A stretch of DNA of 64,000 nt from the NCBI RefSeq assembly GCF_963678635.1, contig NC_087071.1, positions 36,015,680-36,079,679 on the forward strand, written 5' to 3'. This document shows positions 41,701 to 50,304 of the stretch, piece by piece; positions within the stretch are counted from its first letter, which is position 1; each line of letters opens with the position of its first letter. A model generated the notes under the pieces. The model saw only the letters and a list, made by a program, of their open reading frames with translations. It was not told the origin of the DNA and did not search any database. This DNA is from Symsagittifera roscoffensis (taxonomy: Eukaryota; Xenacoelomorpha; Acoela; Convolutidae). Made by a program: the position numbers and the translations under genes.

Positions 41701-42718
41701 TGACGTGTCTGTTTGTCAACTGAGTACATTGTCGCACAATGTGTCGCTCAATTCGAAGTTTCATAATCTAGTTCAATACTGGCTGTCTTGTTCTGCCACA
41801 GGTTTTCATCAAAATGAGTTTCTGTTTTAAACAGGCATTTGAGAATTTCGGGTGTTGTTTTTTTGGCGCTTTGTCATTTTTTTCTTTCGTTTCGGTGGGT
41901 TTGTGTATCGCAAGTGGTGCGAACCTCATCTTCTGTGTGAAAGCATGTTTTCTGTTTGTTTCTATATTTTTGTAGCTGTAAGCGTTATCAAATCGGAGTA
42001 TATACTTTTTTTCCTGGTTACCAACTTAATCAACAAATTGACTTGAACCATTTGAGAGCTTATAGTATCTTTCGGATCTTTTTTATCATGTCCTCCTTTA
42101 TTACGATAGGGGACCAATTTGTCGCAAGGTACAAAATTCGTATATGCTTAACTCTTCAATTCTTTCTTTATAGGGGGCTATTTCGATACAGTGTAAGATA
42201 GACGAGAAAGTAATTAAGATCTTTTTTTCTTCATGTTGTTTGTCCCAGTAGGTTCCAAAGGTATCAGAGGAACCTAGGGTTCCTTTTGTTAAAAATCCTT
42301 TTAAAAGTCTTGTATAGATAAAAGCCCTGACTGGTTGAAAAGCATCACCATCATATTACGGGGCTAACAAATGAATATCTTTTAGCTGTAGAACTGAATT
42401 GTAATTCATCTTGCAGAAAACAGAACGTTTTGAACGAACCAAGAAAAGACTGGGTTTAATAAGAATTTATTGCTGACAAGATACAATATTAGCAATAACA
42501 CCAAGATAATTGTAACATTATCATAAAAGACATTGATGTTAATTCTAGGAATGGAAGACTGTATAGTGTGGGGTTCTGTGCATCACAAGACGTCTCTCTC
42601 TGGAGGAGAACATGGCTTCCCCGATCCAGCTCACCTGATCACAATGAAGGAGGATCTGGCAGCCCTGAAGGTGACAGAAAATGACGTGCATGATGCGGTT
42701 GGAATCTCTTCCTTCTAA
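23526..42718 (+). CDS. dtx: E3 ubiquitin-protein ligase Deltex (spliced, 11 coding exons)
   Basis: Deltex proteins bind the Notch intracellular domain through WWE domains and transfer ubiquitin through a RING followed by a DTC domain; the DTC pocket also handles ADP-ribose. Joined coding exons: 23526-23727, 25870-26114, 26313-26974, 31015-31142, 33302-33381, 33838-33915, 34465-34548, 34895-35062, 38891-38980, 39248-39317, 42549-42718. All phases match and give about 658 residues, close to vertebrate DTX1. Domains: WWE1 (5-68), WWE2 (about 78-150), an S/T/N-rich linker (150-370), RING (about 425-480) and DTC to the end. RING ligands CPIC, CKHPLHYDC and CPIC are complete; DTC keeps GTM, HPGKPY and HHKT. 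All introns are GT-AG except one GC-AG. The first in-frame ATG is 23526, but an upstream exon is possible. Function is probably cytosolic Notch regulation. Confidence 0.93.
24245..24529. repeat. Intronic segment with a tRNA B-box-like sequence; uncertain
   Basis: The plus strand has GGTTCGAATCCGACC near 24309, a good Pol III B-box resembling the tRNA-like element near 36740. The minus strand has a 94-codon ORF over the same stretch that I do not recognise. A decayed SINE is the likelier explanation; a conserved exon on the minus strand cannot be excluded. Confidence 0.3.
24555..25000 (+). pseudogene. Tc1-like transposase relic
   Basis: In the first deltex intron, translation with stops and register changes gives the order of Tc1 transposase landmarks: FGRGNLMLWRCIT, FQRDNHPKHTS (second catalytic Asp), DFPAQSPNFNPIEHLR (third acidic residue), and SMPRRVGAVITAQGRYTKY at the C-terminus. 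In-frame stops show that it is dead. The first catalytic Asp region and the terminal inverted repeats were not found. Confidence 0.85.
25001..25869. other. Remainder of first deltex intron
   Basis: AT-rich intron sequence between the Tc1 relic and the second WWE exon. I see no element or coding region I can support. Confidence 0.5.
25870..26114 (+). CDS. dtx: deltex exon with second WWE domain
   Basis: Acceptor TTTGCAG is followed by the WWE core FTWQWYEHGSWIDYD. The basic stretch KQRKIRRVVRPK links the two WWE domains. The donor after 26114 (AAAG/GTGCGG) is weak but keeps the frame with the next exon; reading through would end within 30 codons. Confidence 0.88.
26313..26974 (+). CDS. dtx: deltex linker exon, Ser/Thr/Asn-rich
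   Basis: This 220-codon exon follows a short 198-nt intron. The protein is low complexity (QSSSVAGTSSGSG, then many S, T, N, Q, A) and includes SHANRASRATRGPGRNAIG, similar in style to the linker after the WWE pair in vertebrate DTX1. The donor GTGAGT starts at 26975 (phase 2). No proline-rich SH3-binding block is obvious. Confidence 0.85.
27676..28568. mobile_element. Nested pair of AAGAG-type MITEs (outer copy)
   Basis: The outer copy begins AAGAGTAATGAACG (27676) and ends CGTTCATGACTCTT (28555-28568), an inverted terminus with one change. Its body has the ATGCATTTATGAATGCAC version. A second copy (28047-28514) sits inside it, starting AAGAGTAATGAAAG and ending CGTTCCTTACTCTT, with the CGCGGTTTGACTTGTG version of the body. 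The family is non-coding. It lies in the third deltex intron. Confidence 0.75.
28569..31014. other. Rest of third deltex intron: AT-rich, old repeat debris
   Basis: Fragments of the same MITE family are visible (a right end near 29460-29510). Otherwise there are poly-A/T runs and no coding sequence or tRNA I can support. A short SINE-tail-like string occurs near 29590. Confidence 0.5.
31015..31142 (+). CDS. dtx: deltex linker exon, acidic
   Basis: It encodes an acidic linker (GQPDSENSNEETENAKISS). Two acceptors 27 nt apart (AG at 31013-31014 and 31040-31041) give the same frame, so either start, or NAGNAG-like alternative use, is possible. The donor GTTAGT starts at 31143. Conservation is weak, so the call rests on phase and splice sites. 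Confidence 0.65.
31318..31760. mobile_element. Diverged AAGAG-family MITE copy
   Basis: The body matches other copies: CGCGGTTTGACTTTGA, GGAAGGCAAAATCCACT, ACGTGATCGACTTCTAGTTTC and CCCAGCGAAATA in the same order. The ends are decayed (CAGATGAATGTAG at the left, TTTCATTGAATCTTC at the right). It lies in the deltex intron 31143-33301. Confidence 0.65.
32203..32816 (+). mobile_element. tRNA-Leu-derived SINE, copy A (near complete)
   Basis: The element contains a tRNA-like core (32616-32704): A box TGGCTGAGTGG, an anticodon arm GAGACTCAAAATCTC with a loop reading CAA, a long variable arm, and a B box close to GGTTCGAATCC. This matches the class II layout of tRNA-Leu(CAA). The core sits in a longer repeated unit starting near GCGAAGCCAGTGTATTAG and ending in a hairpin tail (TCGCAAATGTTTGCGA then CAGCTTTGCCTCTGTATTA). 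Flanks recur in copies B-F, so this is a SINE rather than a tRNA gene. The head lies upstream of the tRNA-like part, which is unusual for a SINE and may mean a composite element. Confidence 0.75.
32825..33230. mobile_element. AAGAG-family MITE, 5'-truncated copy
   Basis: It begins directly after SINE copy A without a recognisable left end, then follows the family body (CGCGGTTTGACTTTTG, AAAGGAAGGCGAATTTCACT, ACGTGATCGACTTCTAG) and ends GGCGTTCATTGAACTTTTCC. It lies just upstream of the deltex pre-RING exon. Confidence 0.65.
33302..33381 (+). CDS. dtx: deltex exon before the RING
   Basis: It encodes ASDLPQIMLENLLLYVPPES and a short acidic tail, matching the position of the short helix and PPE segment that precede the RING in Deltex proteins. 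Acceptor AG is at 33300-33301; the donor GTTGGC starts at 33382. Phases fit both neighbours. Confidence 0.75.
33590..33628. repeat. Duplicated palindromic 21-mer
   Basis: GGGTCTTGGTTGACCCATAAT is followed at once by GGGTCTTGGTTGACCCATT. Each unit can fold (GGGTC with GACCC). It lies in a deltex intron, and a regulatory role is unproven. Confidence 0.7.
33838..33915 (+). CDS. dtx: deltex RING exon 1
   Basis: It encodes DNCPICLLDMDTVYDD, which supplies the first two zinc ligands (CPIC) of the RING. The acceptor TTTTTAG and donor GTGAGT are both strong; phase 0 at both ends. Confidence 0.9.
33947..34157. mobile_element. Possible decayed hAT-like MITE
   Basis: The left edge reads CACTAGCGGATTTAGGG. 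The right part read in reverse gives CTGATCTGCGATTTTCTCGAG, resembling the termini of the two better hAT-like MITEs in this window. No clear target duplication is visible, so this is tentative. Confidence 0.35.
34465..34548 (+). CDS. dtx: deltex RING exon 2
   Basis: It encodes LTFPCKHPLHYDCAQEVFKN, giving the Cys-His-His-Cys middle ligands of a C3H2C3 RING. The donor GTCAGT starts at 34549; phase 0 at both ends. Confidence 0.92.
34895..35062 (+). CDS. dtx: deltex RING exon 3 and start of DTC domain (GC donor)
   Basis: It encodes LSCPICKRVFGG (last RING ligands), then TGGQPENGTM and YQIVYNFPPGLQ of the DTC domain. The frame-preserving donor is CAG/GCAAGT at 35063, a GC-AG intron. The nearby GTAAAT would shift the frame and destroy the next exon. 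Confidence 0.9.
35528..36160 (+). mobile_element. tRNA-Leu-derived SINE, copy B (near complete)
   Basis: It is collinear with copy A over its whole length: TACGAACCTTCTTTTTTCC head, TAGCATGTGCTTTGGCATTC, AACTCAATTTCAGAAATTTTC, the tRNA-like core (35977-36052) with GTGAGATTCAAAAGCTC and GGTCGCAGATTCAAATTC, and the tail GCGCAGCTTCGCCTGTAT. The A box has a deletion, so Pol III activity is unlikely. It lies in the GC-AG intron of deltex. Confidence 0.75.
36161..36696. other. Intron stretch with a locally G+C-rich island
   Basis: About 36215-36420 is clearly richer in G+C than its surroundings (GGCGAGGGCCAGG, CCGGAGACGG, GCCCCTCGGACTAGCCGG), which suggests inserted DNA, perhaps a transposon fragment. 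I could not recognise a protein or RNA in it on either strand. Confidence 0.4.
36733..36800 (+). mobile_element. tRNA-like SINE head
   Basis: GGCCAGCTTAGCCTAGAAG (A-box-like) is followed about 45 nt later by GGTCCTGGGTTCGAATCTGACC, a good B box closing a GGTC/GACC stem. The segment has no tRNA acceptor stem, so a SINE fragment is likelier than a tRNA gene. Confidence 0.5.
37616..37802. mobile_element. Foldback (palindromic) element, copy 1
   Basis: The left arm GTATTCATACTC..CAGTAAGCAGACAAATACT and the right arm AGTATTTGTCTGCTTACTG..GAGTATGAAT are inverted repeats of about 50 bp around an AT-rich centre. The right arm continues through GGTTGTCTAAATACTGCTACGTAACC, whose inverse begins copy 2 at 58751. 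It lies in the GC-AG intron of deltex. Confidence 0.8.
37803..38890. other. Remainder of the GC-AG intron of deltex
   Basis: AT-rich sequence, with a diverged AAGAG-MITE right end near 38770-38815 (TTACTTGCGTATTGACACTTTTCC). There is no coding sequence until the DTC exon at 38891. Confidence 0.5.
38891..38980 (+). CDS. dtx: deltex DTC exon 2
   Basis: It encodes GPKNPHPGKPYNRFGFPRVA and YLPNNQQGTL, a diagnostic core of the Deltex C-terminal domain. The acceptor TTTTTAG precedes 38891, and the donor GTAATT starts at 38981. Confidence 0.94.
39248..39317 (+). CDS. dtx: deltex DTC exon 3
   Basis: It encodes LVKMLKVAFDRRLIFTVDRS followed by HVTG, the RLIFT helix-strand segment of the DTC. The acceptor CTTCAG precedes 39248, and the donor GTATTA starts at 39318 (phase 1). 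Confidence 0.93.
39586..40835 (+). mobile_element. tRNA-Leu-derived SINE, copy C, split by a MITE insertion
   Basis: The head (TTAGTACGAATCTTTTG, TAGCATTGGAAATTTCATAGC) and a decayed tRNA-like core (39760-39833) are followed by AAGGTTTATT at 39858. The MITE block 39859 to about 40747 follows. The SINE tail then resumes (GCACTTTGTAAAGCTCC, TTTGCGAGGCGAAGCC, to about 40835). This shows that the MITEs arrived after the SINE. Confidence 0.7.
39859..40722. mobile_element. Nested pair of AAGAG-type MITEs, second locus
   Basis: The outer copy starts AAGAGTAATGAACG (39859-39872) and ends with the exact inverse CGTTCATTACTCTT (40709-40722). The inner copy starts with the same 14-mer (40253-40266) and ends GTTCCTTACTCTT (to 40672). 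The outer has the CGCGGTTTGACTTGTG body, the inner the short ATGCACT-type body: the reverse of the 27676 locus. It lies in the last deltex intron. Confidence 0.8.
40836..41423. other. Deltex last intron, MITE fragments
   Basis: It contains a diverged MITE right end near 41325-41350 and a left end AGGAGTAAATGAACGTAG near 41349 that runs into the next SINE. No coding sequence is seen. Confidence 0.5.
41424..41612 (+). mobile_element. tRNA-Leu-derived SINE, copy F (3'-truncated)
   Basis: It has the family head (ACTTGCGAGCTTGCAAGC, TAGTACGAACCTTCTTTTTTC, TATCTGTAGCC, TATTTATGGCTAGTGTTTG) and stops at TTAAGCGTTC, just where the tRNA-like core should start. Confidence 0.65.
42549..42718 (+). CDS. 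dtx: deltex terminal exon
   Basis: It encodes VWGSVHHKTSLSGGEHGFPD, containing the HHKT histidines and G-x-PD turn of the DTC, then a short helix and the TAA stop (42716-42718). A possible polyadenylation signal AATAAA lies at 43481-43486, about 760 nt downstream. Confidence 0.94.
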
Positions 42719-43547
42719 TCTACTCCTGCATTGCAAGGATGAATTTGGGCTCTTTTTAACTATCCCCATATAGTACCTAGTTACGAATTGCCACTCTGAT
42801 AATGAAATACTTCATCGGTTAAATACATGCAATTTTGGACTTTAGTAAAGAGGGGGGATACTTAAAGAGAGCCTAAAGATGATATTGATGACTTAGTAGC
42901 GGTGAAAGACGAAGATGTACAAAATAAGTTGAAGTTTTTGAGAAGTAAACTTATTGCTGGCAAATTAGTTTGATGAAAAACTTTTACAATGTGCTATTCC
43001 ATACTGAAACTTAAATTTTAAAATTATTAATTAAGATGAATTAAGAGTAGATTCTAGAATTTTAGCAGATAAAACTAGATTTTATTTTTCAAGTTTTTTT
43101 ATTCAACGATAGAACATATTGCTCCGTTATTAACATTCGAAAGTAATCGTTATCAGGAAAAGATTTTGAATGTTTCGAAATCGCTTTCATGAACACAGAA
43201 ATGATCATTGTTCACCGTTGTTCTTCGACTAAAAAGTGATTTTGGAAAATCAACGTTAACGAAATCTCTACTCTTAATCTACTGATTCTCAGTCATCTAT
43301 TGGTATTTACTTCATAATAACTATTGAAAAACGCCCAAATTGCATTTTCTTCAATGTAATTTGACGTACGCATTGAACTTGATCTGACTAATAGATGAGT
43401 TTTGTGTTTTAATTAACTAAATAATTCTGTTGTACTTATATTTCACGATGATGAGTACTCATTGAAAGTAGCTTACAACCAATAAAAGTTATAGTTTTCT
43501 AATCAAAACCAAGAAGTAGTATTGGCAGAAACGTCATTTTTTACGCT
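42719..43547. other. Downstream of deltex: probable 3' UTR and spacer
   Basis: No further coding sequence is recognised. AATAAA at 43481-43486 is the nearest clear polyadenylation signal after the deltex stop. Pieces such as GATGATATTGATGACTTAGTAG near 42880 look exon-like in composition, but no supported ORF follows. Confidence 0.45.
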
Positions 43548-43912
43548 AGCGAGCAGCTAGTGTTTTAGTACGAACCTTCTTTTTTCCTAACCTAACTCGA
43601 AAATAAAAGTGTTCATTTGTGTACCTTTTTGCTATAATCACGGTCTGTAGCATTGGAAATTTCATAGCATCTGTTCTCGGCTTTATTTGTGGCTAGTGTT
43701 TGTGATTGACTAAGCGTGAGTGGCTAGTGCGTGAAACTCAAAATTTCTAGATGTCAGTAGGTCGAAGGTTCGAGTCCATGACGTCGCAGAGTTTTTACTA
43801 ATTCGTGGTTTTTTCTACTCTTTCTCATTGCTTTTTTCAGAACTTAAGAGCTGCTTTTTGTCGGTTTTCGCTAGTGTTTGCGAAGGGCAGTTTCGCCTCT
43901 GTATCGAAAAAC
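43548..43912 (+). mobile_element. tRNA-Leu-derived SINE, copy D
   Basis: It is a full-length short-form copy: head AGTACGAACCTTCTTTTTTC, AACTCGAAAATAAAAGTG, TAGCATTGGAAATTTCATAGC, a tRNA-like core (43714-43789) with GTGAAACTCAAAATTTC and B box GGTTCGAGTCC, and the tail AGAGCTGCTTTTTGTCG then GCAGTTTCGCCTCTGTA. Confidence 0.75.
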
Positions 43913-44159
43913 TTGTTTCCAATATGTGTATTTTTGGATCTTTTCCATGATATATCCCAGCAAGTTATAGACCCGCCCCAAATACGAAAAGTAGCTGGAG
44001 AGGGTTCTAGATAATATTCTGTTAGCAGGCTGGAGTAACTAGAATGATAGAAAGCAAGTTCTCCGGGCGTACGCTCTCCGATTAATGATTGATTGTATGA
44101 TTTGGATTAACGATTAATTTTCAAATTAATTGTGTTGAAAGTCATTTATGGTTGTTTTT

Positions 44160-44739
44160 AAGAGTCTGTGAACTTAGTTCAGACGCTTGTATAGGTAGTT
44201 TTTTTTTCAGAAAGTTTTGTTTTTTGTTCAGGTTCGAAATTACTTTTTCGTGGTAATTTTTTAAACTTTCTATTTATTTATTTCGCAAATTGGTTGAGTT
44301 TATCAAAAAAGTGTCAATCATAAATTGTTCTAGAAATGTAAAGAGCATTCAAAAAATGTTCATCTATTTTTTCAGACTTATGAATGTATTGAAGACTCTT
44401 ATATAGGTCTTGCTGTTTTCTTGTTTTTTTTTTCTGCATACATATTGAGGCGTTTATGAATGCACCTAGGTATATATGCACTTTTTGAGTTCCAGTGAAA
44501 TTCGTCTGCTGAAATTGACGTAAATAGCACTCTACAAATACGAACGTGGAAATGACGCAAAAAAAACGTGAACGTTTGCTAGTTTCGAAAGTGGAATTTA
44601 ATGTCAAGATTTCCAGCCGAATAAAAACTTTACCTATTGATCCAGTTTTCTCCAGTTGGGTTCGTTCTTTGAAATTCGAAATTTGAGATTTTTCAAGAAA
44701 GTCAGTGATTTTTGATGTTAACTTGCGTTCATTACTTTT
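44160..44739. mobile_element. AAGAG-type MITE, third copy
   Basis: The left end is AAGAGTCTGTGAAC and the right end CGTTCATTACTTTT, diverged inverse termini. The body is the GAATGCACCTAGGTATATATG version. An internal restart near 44377 (CAGACTTATGAATG, GAAGACTCTTATATAGGTC) again suggests a nested or composite structure. Confidence 0.65.
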
Positions 44740-44959
44740 TTCCAATCTTCGGATATCTTCGAATTTTTTTGAATACCAGAAGTTGAAATTTTTTCAAAAA
44801 ACACAATCCAGTACTTTTTTGGCTTGTTCATTGACTCTTATCTAACTGTTTGTTGGCTATGTTTATTGATTACAAAAGCAAAAATTTATACACTAGGGCT
44901 TCACCTTTTTTCAGCTTTAGTTGCGAAATTTTCTGTGTTTCTTTTCCAGTTTCAACACC

Positions 44960-47900
44960 CCTCCCTCGTAAAAAAAACAGTTAAAGTTTAAAGTTTGTCC
45001 AAAAATTGTTCACAAAGTAACTTTCACTTGAGCAATGTTGTCATACTTCGTTCAAGCTGGCTTTTTTTACAGTAAAGAGCCTCAAAAGTCTATTTAGGTA
45101 GGTTTAGGTAAACGACTTCAAGGAAAAATTGAAAGAGAGGACTGGAAAAGAGCGTTTTCATATAGTGAGTCAATTTGCGAGCTTTTTTTATGCAAAATTT
45201 TGTGCACTATAGTAAAATAGCGAGCTTGCGTTGCGTAACGTTTGTGTACTAAAAGCTAGCTTTTTACAGCCCAATTTGCACAAAATGAAGCTCGATATTT
45301 TCTTTTTCTTTTCCAGTTTCAATCCCCTTCCTCGTAAACCACAGCTTAAAGCTGTCCAAAAATTGTTCATGAAGTTACTTTCGCTTGAGAGATTTTTTAA
45401 ATAGTTTGTTCAAGCTGACATGTTTTATTACAGTTAAGAGCCTCTAAAATCCTTTTAGATAAGCTTTCTTTATAAGTTTTTAAGTAACAGTTAAAGGAGA
45501 TGACTGTGAAAGAATGTTTTCTTTTAGTTATTTTAATAGCCAGATTACTAAAGCAAACGTATGTGTACTTGGAATTCGCTTTTTACGGCCAAAAATTGTT
45601 CATAAAAAGTAACTTTCACTAAAAAAATGTTGTAATACTTTGTTCAAGCTACCTGTTTTGTTATACTTTTACACAAGCAAAGCTTCTGTTTTAGTATAAA
45701 CTCTCTTTTTTCCAATCTAAGTCGCAAATGTTGTTGCGACGCAAATTTTGTTGCGACAAAATGTGTTAATTTTGGAAGTGTTCATTTTGATCAATAACCA
45801 GCTATTAAGTACTGCCAATGCTAAGCATATTAACACAGACTATTAAATTACAAATAGCACTTAAGCTTCAAGGTGTAATGGTTCTATTGCGTAGAGGTAG
45901 GGAAGGAGACCAGCAAAAAAATGAGAGGGTTCGAAGCTGGGCAGGGTCGGATGTATTTAATGAACTTTTTCGTATACTAGTTAAATGCGTCCGCTCTATA
46001 AATTGAGGCATGTTACTTGGTAAGTTTCTTTTTTTTCAAAATGACTGGTACTGCTAATGCATCATAATTGGCTTGCGTCACTTAACAATTATGTAGACCC
46101 ATACTTGGCGTGCGTCACTAAAAATTTTTGTAGACTCAAAGTTTTACTCATTCAGTTTTTCCCAATAACGTAATCGGTCATATTTTTTGCTTGTGTATGC
46201 GAAGTGCAACTCCTCCTCTGTGTAAAGCTTTAAAAGATAATTTAGATAGGCTTTCCTTAAAAAATTTAAGGAACAATCAAAGTAGATGACTGGAAAAGAG
46301 CCTCTTATTTAAATTAGTGGCATACCGAGCTTACTAAAGCAACCGTTGTTGTACTACGAGTTCGCTTTTTACGGCCTTATCTGCACAAATTGCTGCTTAA
46401 TATTTACGTTTTTTAAACAAAGATAGGAAAGCAGATTGGTTGGTGGAGAATGACTTGCTAACTCGAGTTCCATATTTCAAATTCCATAATCTTTTTCGCT
46501 GTTCGTGCTTATGCTTGCGAAATGAACCTGTACATCAGTATTTGAAATTTCGCAAAAAGTAGAGCTAAATTTAGTCTTGGTATAATTTGTGTGTAGCCTC
46601 AAACCAATTGGAGACAAAAATTAAACCGGAAACTTGAAATTGACTTAAAATATGACAAACCGGATATTAGTTTTTTTTTGCGTGAAGGACGAAATGGTAA
46701 TCAGTATATGATGTAATATCAACTGCTGTGGGGTTGGTGTATTATTAGCATATGTGCTTTGGTGCTCGTTTAGAGTTTTTCCATCTCCAAAAGTTTGCGG
46801 TAGATATTTGGGGCTGAAGATTAGTTAGCTTAAATTGAGTCAACATATTATTCACTGTTGCCCTAATTTTTGTTGCGTTTATATGAGAATTCTCGAACTC
46901 TGCAAGGATACAAATCAACCTCACAGACGCTCCTTAATAGAGGCTTTGAATTTTTTTCGGCTTGTCGGCTCGTTTAAAAATTTTGGTTAAAATCTTTGTT
47001 GTTTTTCTTTGTGCTTCCGGCTGTGTTTCACATTTTAGTTTATGCTGTTAATTGAGTTTTCTGCCTATTGTTTTACAGTTATTCTATATGAGGTTTAATT
47101 TCAAAAAAAAAATTTGAATTGCTTCTACGTTAAAGAATATGGGACTACCATTTGATGCATCATAGGTTAAGCTGATGGCACCCTAACAGCCATCAAATCC
47201 GAACGTATTAAGTTCAGAATATTTCGATAGTTTTGTTCTAAAGTTTTTTGAATTATCTGCTGTTTTTCGTGTGTTTAGCAAGATTATTTTCTGTCTTATC
47301 TTTAAAACTTTTTAGATTTTTTTTCCACGTTCTGTACAAATAATTCAAGGGTATGCTTTCTTTGTAAATTTCATTAGTTTTGTTCAAAAGAACTTCATAA
47401 TTTTTCAAAAAGAAAGTTTCTTGTACAGTTTATGTTCTTCTTCGTGCTCTATGTATTCAAAAATTGCGTAAATTACTGATTAAGTTTGTCCAAGAATTGT
47501 TCACAAGGTAACTTTCACTTGAGCAATGTTGTCATACTTCTTCATGCTGGCTTTTTTTTTCTACAGTTAAGAGCCTTGAAAGTCATTTTAGGTAGGTTTA
47601 GGTAAACGATTTTAAGGAAACATTGAAAGAGGACTGGAAAAGAGCGTTTTCATATAGTGAGTCAATTTGCGAGCTTTTTTATGCAAAAGTTTGTGCACTA
47701 TAGTAAAATAGCGAGCTTACTAAAGCAAACGTTTGTGTACTAAAAGTTCGATTTTTACAGCCCAATTTGCAAAAATTGTTGCTCGATATTTTCTTTGTTT
47801 CTTTTCCAGTTTCAACCCCCTTCCTCGTAAACCACAGTTTAAAACTGTCCAAAAATTGTTCATGAAGTTACTTTCGCTTAAGAAATTTTTGAAATAATTT

Positions 47901-48650
47901 GTTTAAGCTGACATGTTTTGTTACAGTTTGGAGCCTCGAAAGTCCTTTTCGATAAGCCTTCTTAAAAAGTTTCCAAGTTGCAATTAAATGAGATGACTTT
48001 AAAAGAGCGTTTTCTTTTAGTTAGTATAATAGCGAGATAACTAAAGCAAATGTTTGTGTTCTAGGAGTTCGCTTTTTACGGCCTAAGTTACACCAATTGC
48101 TGCTTGATTTTAAAAAGATAGGAAAGCAGATTGGTTATTGGAGAATGACTTGCTATCTCGAGTTCCATATTTCAATTTCCATAGTTGCCTAATTCTTTTC
48201 TTCGAGCTTTTTCGCTGTTCGTGCTTGTGTGCGAAATGAAGCTGTACATCGATATTTGAAATTTCGGAAAAGTAAAGCTAAACCATACAGTTTTGATATC
48301 ATTTTCGTGCAACCAATTGGAGACAAAAATTAATTCGGAAACTTATAATTGACTTAAAAATTGAGACAAACCGGATAATAGTTTTTTTAGAGTGAAGGAC
48401 GAAATGTTATTCAGTATATGATGTAATATCAACTGCTGAGGTACTAGCATGGTTGGTGTATGGTTCGCTTATGTGCTTTGGTGCTCGCTTAGAGTTTTTC
48501 GAACGCCTTTGTTTTTTTTACTTTGTGCGCCCGGCTGCGTTTCACATTTTTAATTTGTGCTTTTAATTGAGTTTTTTTGCCATTTGTTTTATAGTGGTTC
48601 TTTATTAAGTTTATCTTCAACAAAAAAAATTTTATTGCTGCTTCTACATT
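44960..48650. repeat. Composite of old direct duplications
   Basis: About 44985-45520 matches 47475-48060 (shared GTAACTTTCACTTGAGCAATG, TTTAGGTAGGTTTAGGTAAACG, ATAGTAAAATAGCGAGCTT). About 46420-46800 matches 48112-48500 (GATAGGAAAGCAGATTGGTT, CAGTATATGATGTAATATC). About 47125-47250 matches 50580-50700 (GCTGATGGCACCCTAA, GAGCCATCAAATCCGA). The second copy lacks about 0.8 kb present in the first, including a SINE head fragment at 45670-45740. No coding potential is recognised. Confidence 0.75.
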
Positions 48651-49085
48651 TAGGAAGGTGGGCGTATCATTTGATGGATTGTTTCATCTGAGTTATTGAT
48701 AGTATAATTTGTTTCAATTTTTTTTTGCTGATAATTCAAAAGAAATTTGCAAATGCTGAGAAGTTCTGCTTCGCCTGTCATTTATGAAAACAATCTTTTT
48801 CAGAAATAGAATTGGTGGCAGAATTTTCTGCGTTTACGTCTCAAATGGCATAAATTTCAAAAAATTCCCAAACGGCATAAATTTCAAAAGAGTTCCCAAA
48901 TGGCATAAAAATAGTTAATTTCCCAAATGGCATAAATAGTCTATTTTTAAAAAGTGGCATTGAGGTTTAAATTAATTTGAAAATCATATAACCGGAATAT
49001 TCAACAGAAATAAAGAAATCAATCGATTTTTAATTTTTACAAGTTTTGACAGATTTCTGAAATACTATCCCAATATTCGTCAATA

Positions 49086-49463
49086 TCAGGTGATTGGGCT
49101 TCGAATCTCTGTTTCACGTTGCAAATGATTGTGTTTAGGTTTCTCCATTATTTTGTGGAACATCAGCTTGGTAGCCCCATTGGAATTGCTGTAAGATCTT
49201 TTCAAGTTTCCTTCATTTTGTAAAGTTTTAACAAACACCCAAAAATTTGGGCAAATTCGACGACCTACTCGTGTATTCAACCAATTGTGGTAGCCATATC
49301 TCCGAGTGCTCCGCCCGGCATAAACGTTGTAGATATTTGGTAGAAATTGATACAACCAAGTGGCCTCAAAATAGTTTAAAAAGACAGTATGATTTGTAAA
49401 TTGTGGAAACCAGTAATCTTGTCGATGTTTCATGAAGTACCTTGTGAAATTTTTGGCGGACAT
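49086..49463 (-). pseudogene. MULE transposase, C-terminal fragment
   Basis: The 125-codon frame has the layout of the C-terminal part of a MULE transposase domain: FEATWLYQFLPNIYNVYAGR, then YGYHNWLNTRVGRR and PNFWVFVKTLQNE, comparable to the family pattern E-G-W-H-N-R-L-N, H-P-N-I-W-x-F-I-x-L-x-x-E. Just upstream, another frame continues the domain (SKAILSKINGFGLFTHYKNG, about 49490-49620). Stops and frame changes show it is not functional. Confidence 0.7.
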
Positions 49464-50028
49464 AAATTACTGATAGAAAAACAAGGGCAATGAACTTTCG
49501 AATAAATTGGTTAAGTCTTTACCATTTTTGTAATGTGTAAATAATCCAAAACCGTTTATTTTTGACAAAATTGCTTTGGAGAAAAGCAATGAAAATCCTC
49601 GAATTTTGACTGTTCGAAAGTCTGTTTTCATTGCTGCCTGAAACACAAGATTTTTGAAACTCTGCTCATAGTGGTCATCTCAAAAACTGATAACGATGTC
49701 TAGGTTAGAAGTGACAGAAATGTTGTATCTCACCTTGAATCCTAGCTCAAAATCTCACACAATTTCTTTGATTTTAAGTTGTAGGTCCATTTTTTGAAGT
49801 TTTTTCGATGTTATTTGTAGCATTCGTCGATATATTGCTCTCGTTTTGTTTTGAAGCAAACATATTATTCTCCAAATGCTCCAAAAATAACGTAAACTTG
49901 GTTAAAAATTTTTGGTGACGATTTTAAAATTCCATCAGACGGAATAGTTTTAAATTTCGAAAGCGCATTCACTTGCCACTCGCTTGAAAAAATGATAATA
50001 GCCCACTCTCTGTTGATTTTTAACACAT

Positions 50029-50304
50029 TTATTTTCCTCCTGCGTTTCTTAACGATTCGATAGTTCTAGATATTTTTGGCACCATTGTGTATCGTTGGCG
50101 ATACTGTGTCGGTTTTAAATTTTTAAATGAGGAGAGGCTTGTATCACTTGTTCCGGCTACAATTTTTTCGTAACTTTGCCTTCTGATTCGAGTGGGTTTT
50201 GGGAATTTTTCCGTAAGAATTTGAGGTATTAAAGTGAGATCTTTATAGCGGTTAGAGTCGGGCATATGGGCATGTGAAGTTGGATGAGTTAACAAGGTAT
50301 TCAT
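50029..50304 (-). pseudogene. MULE transposase, N-terminal fragment
   Basis: The 91-codon frame has TSHAHMPDSNRY (compare the H-x-H-x-P-D end of a FLYWCH-type zinc finger), then the helical linker that usually precedes the MULE catalytic domain (LTEKFPKPTRIRRQSYEKI, SLSSFKNLKPTQYRQRYT). It lies upstream of the C-terminal fragment in the same orientation, at the expected order. The copy near 52230-52515 keeps the same sequence with substitutions. Confidence 0.55.
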
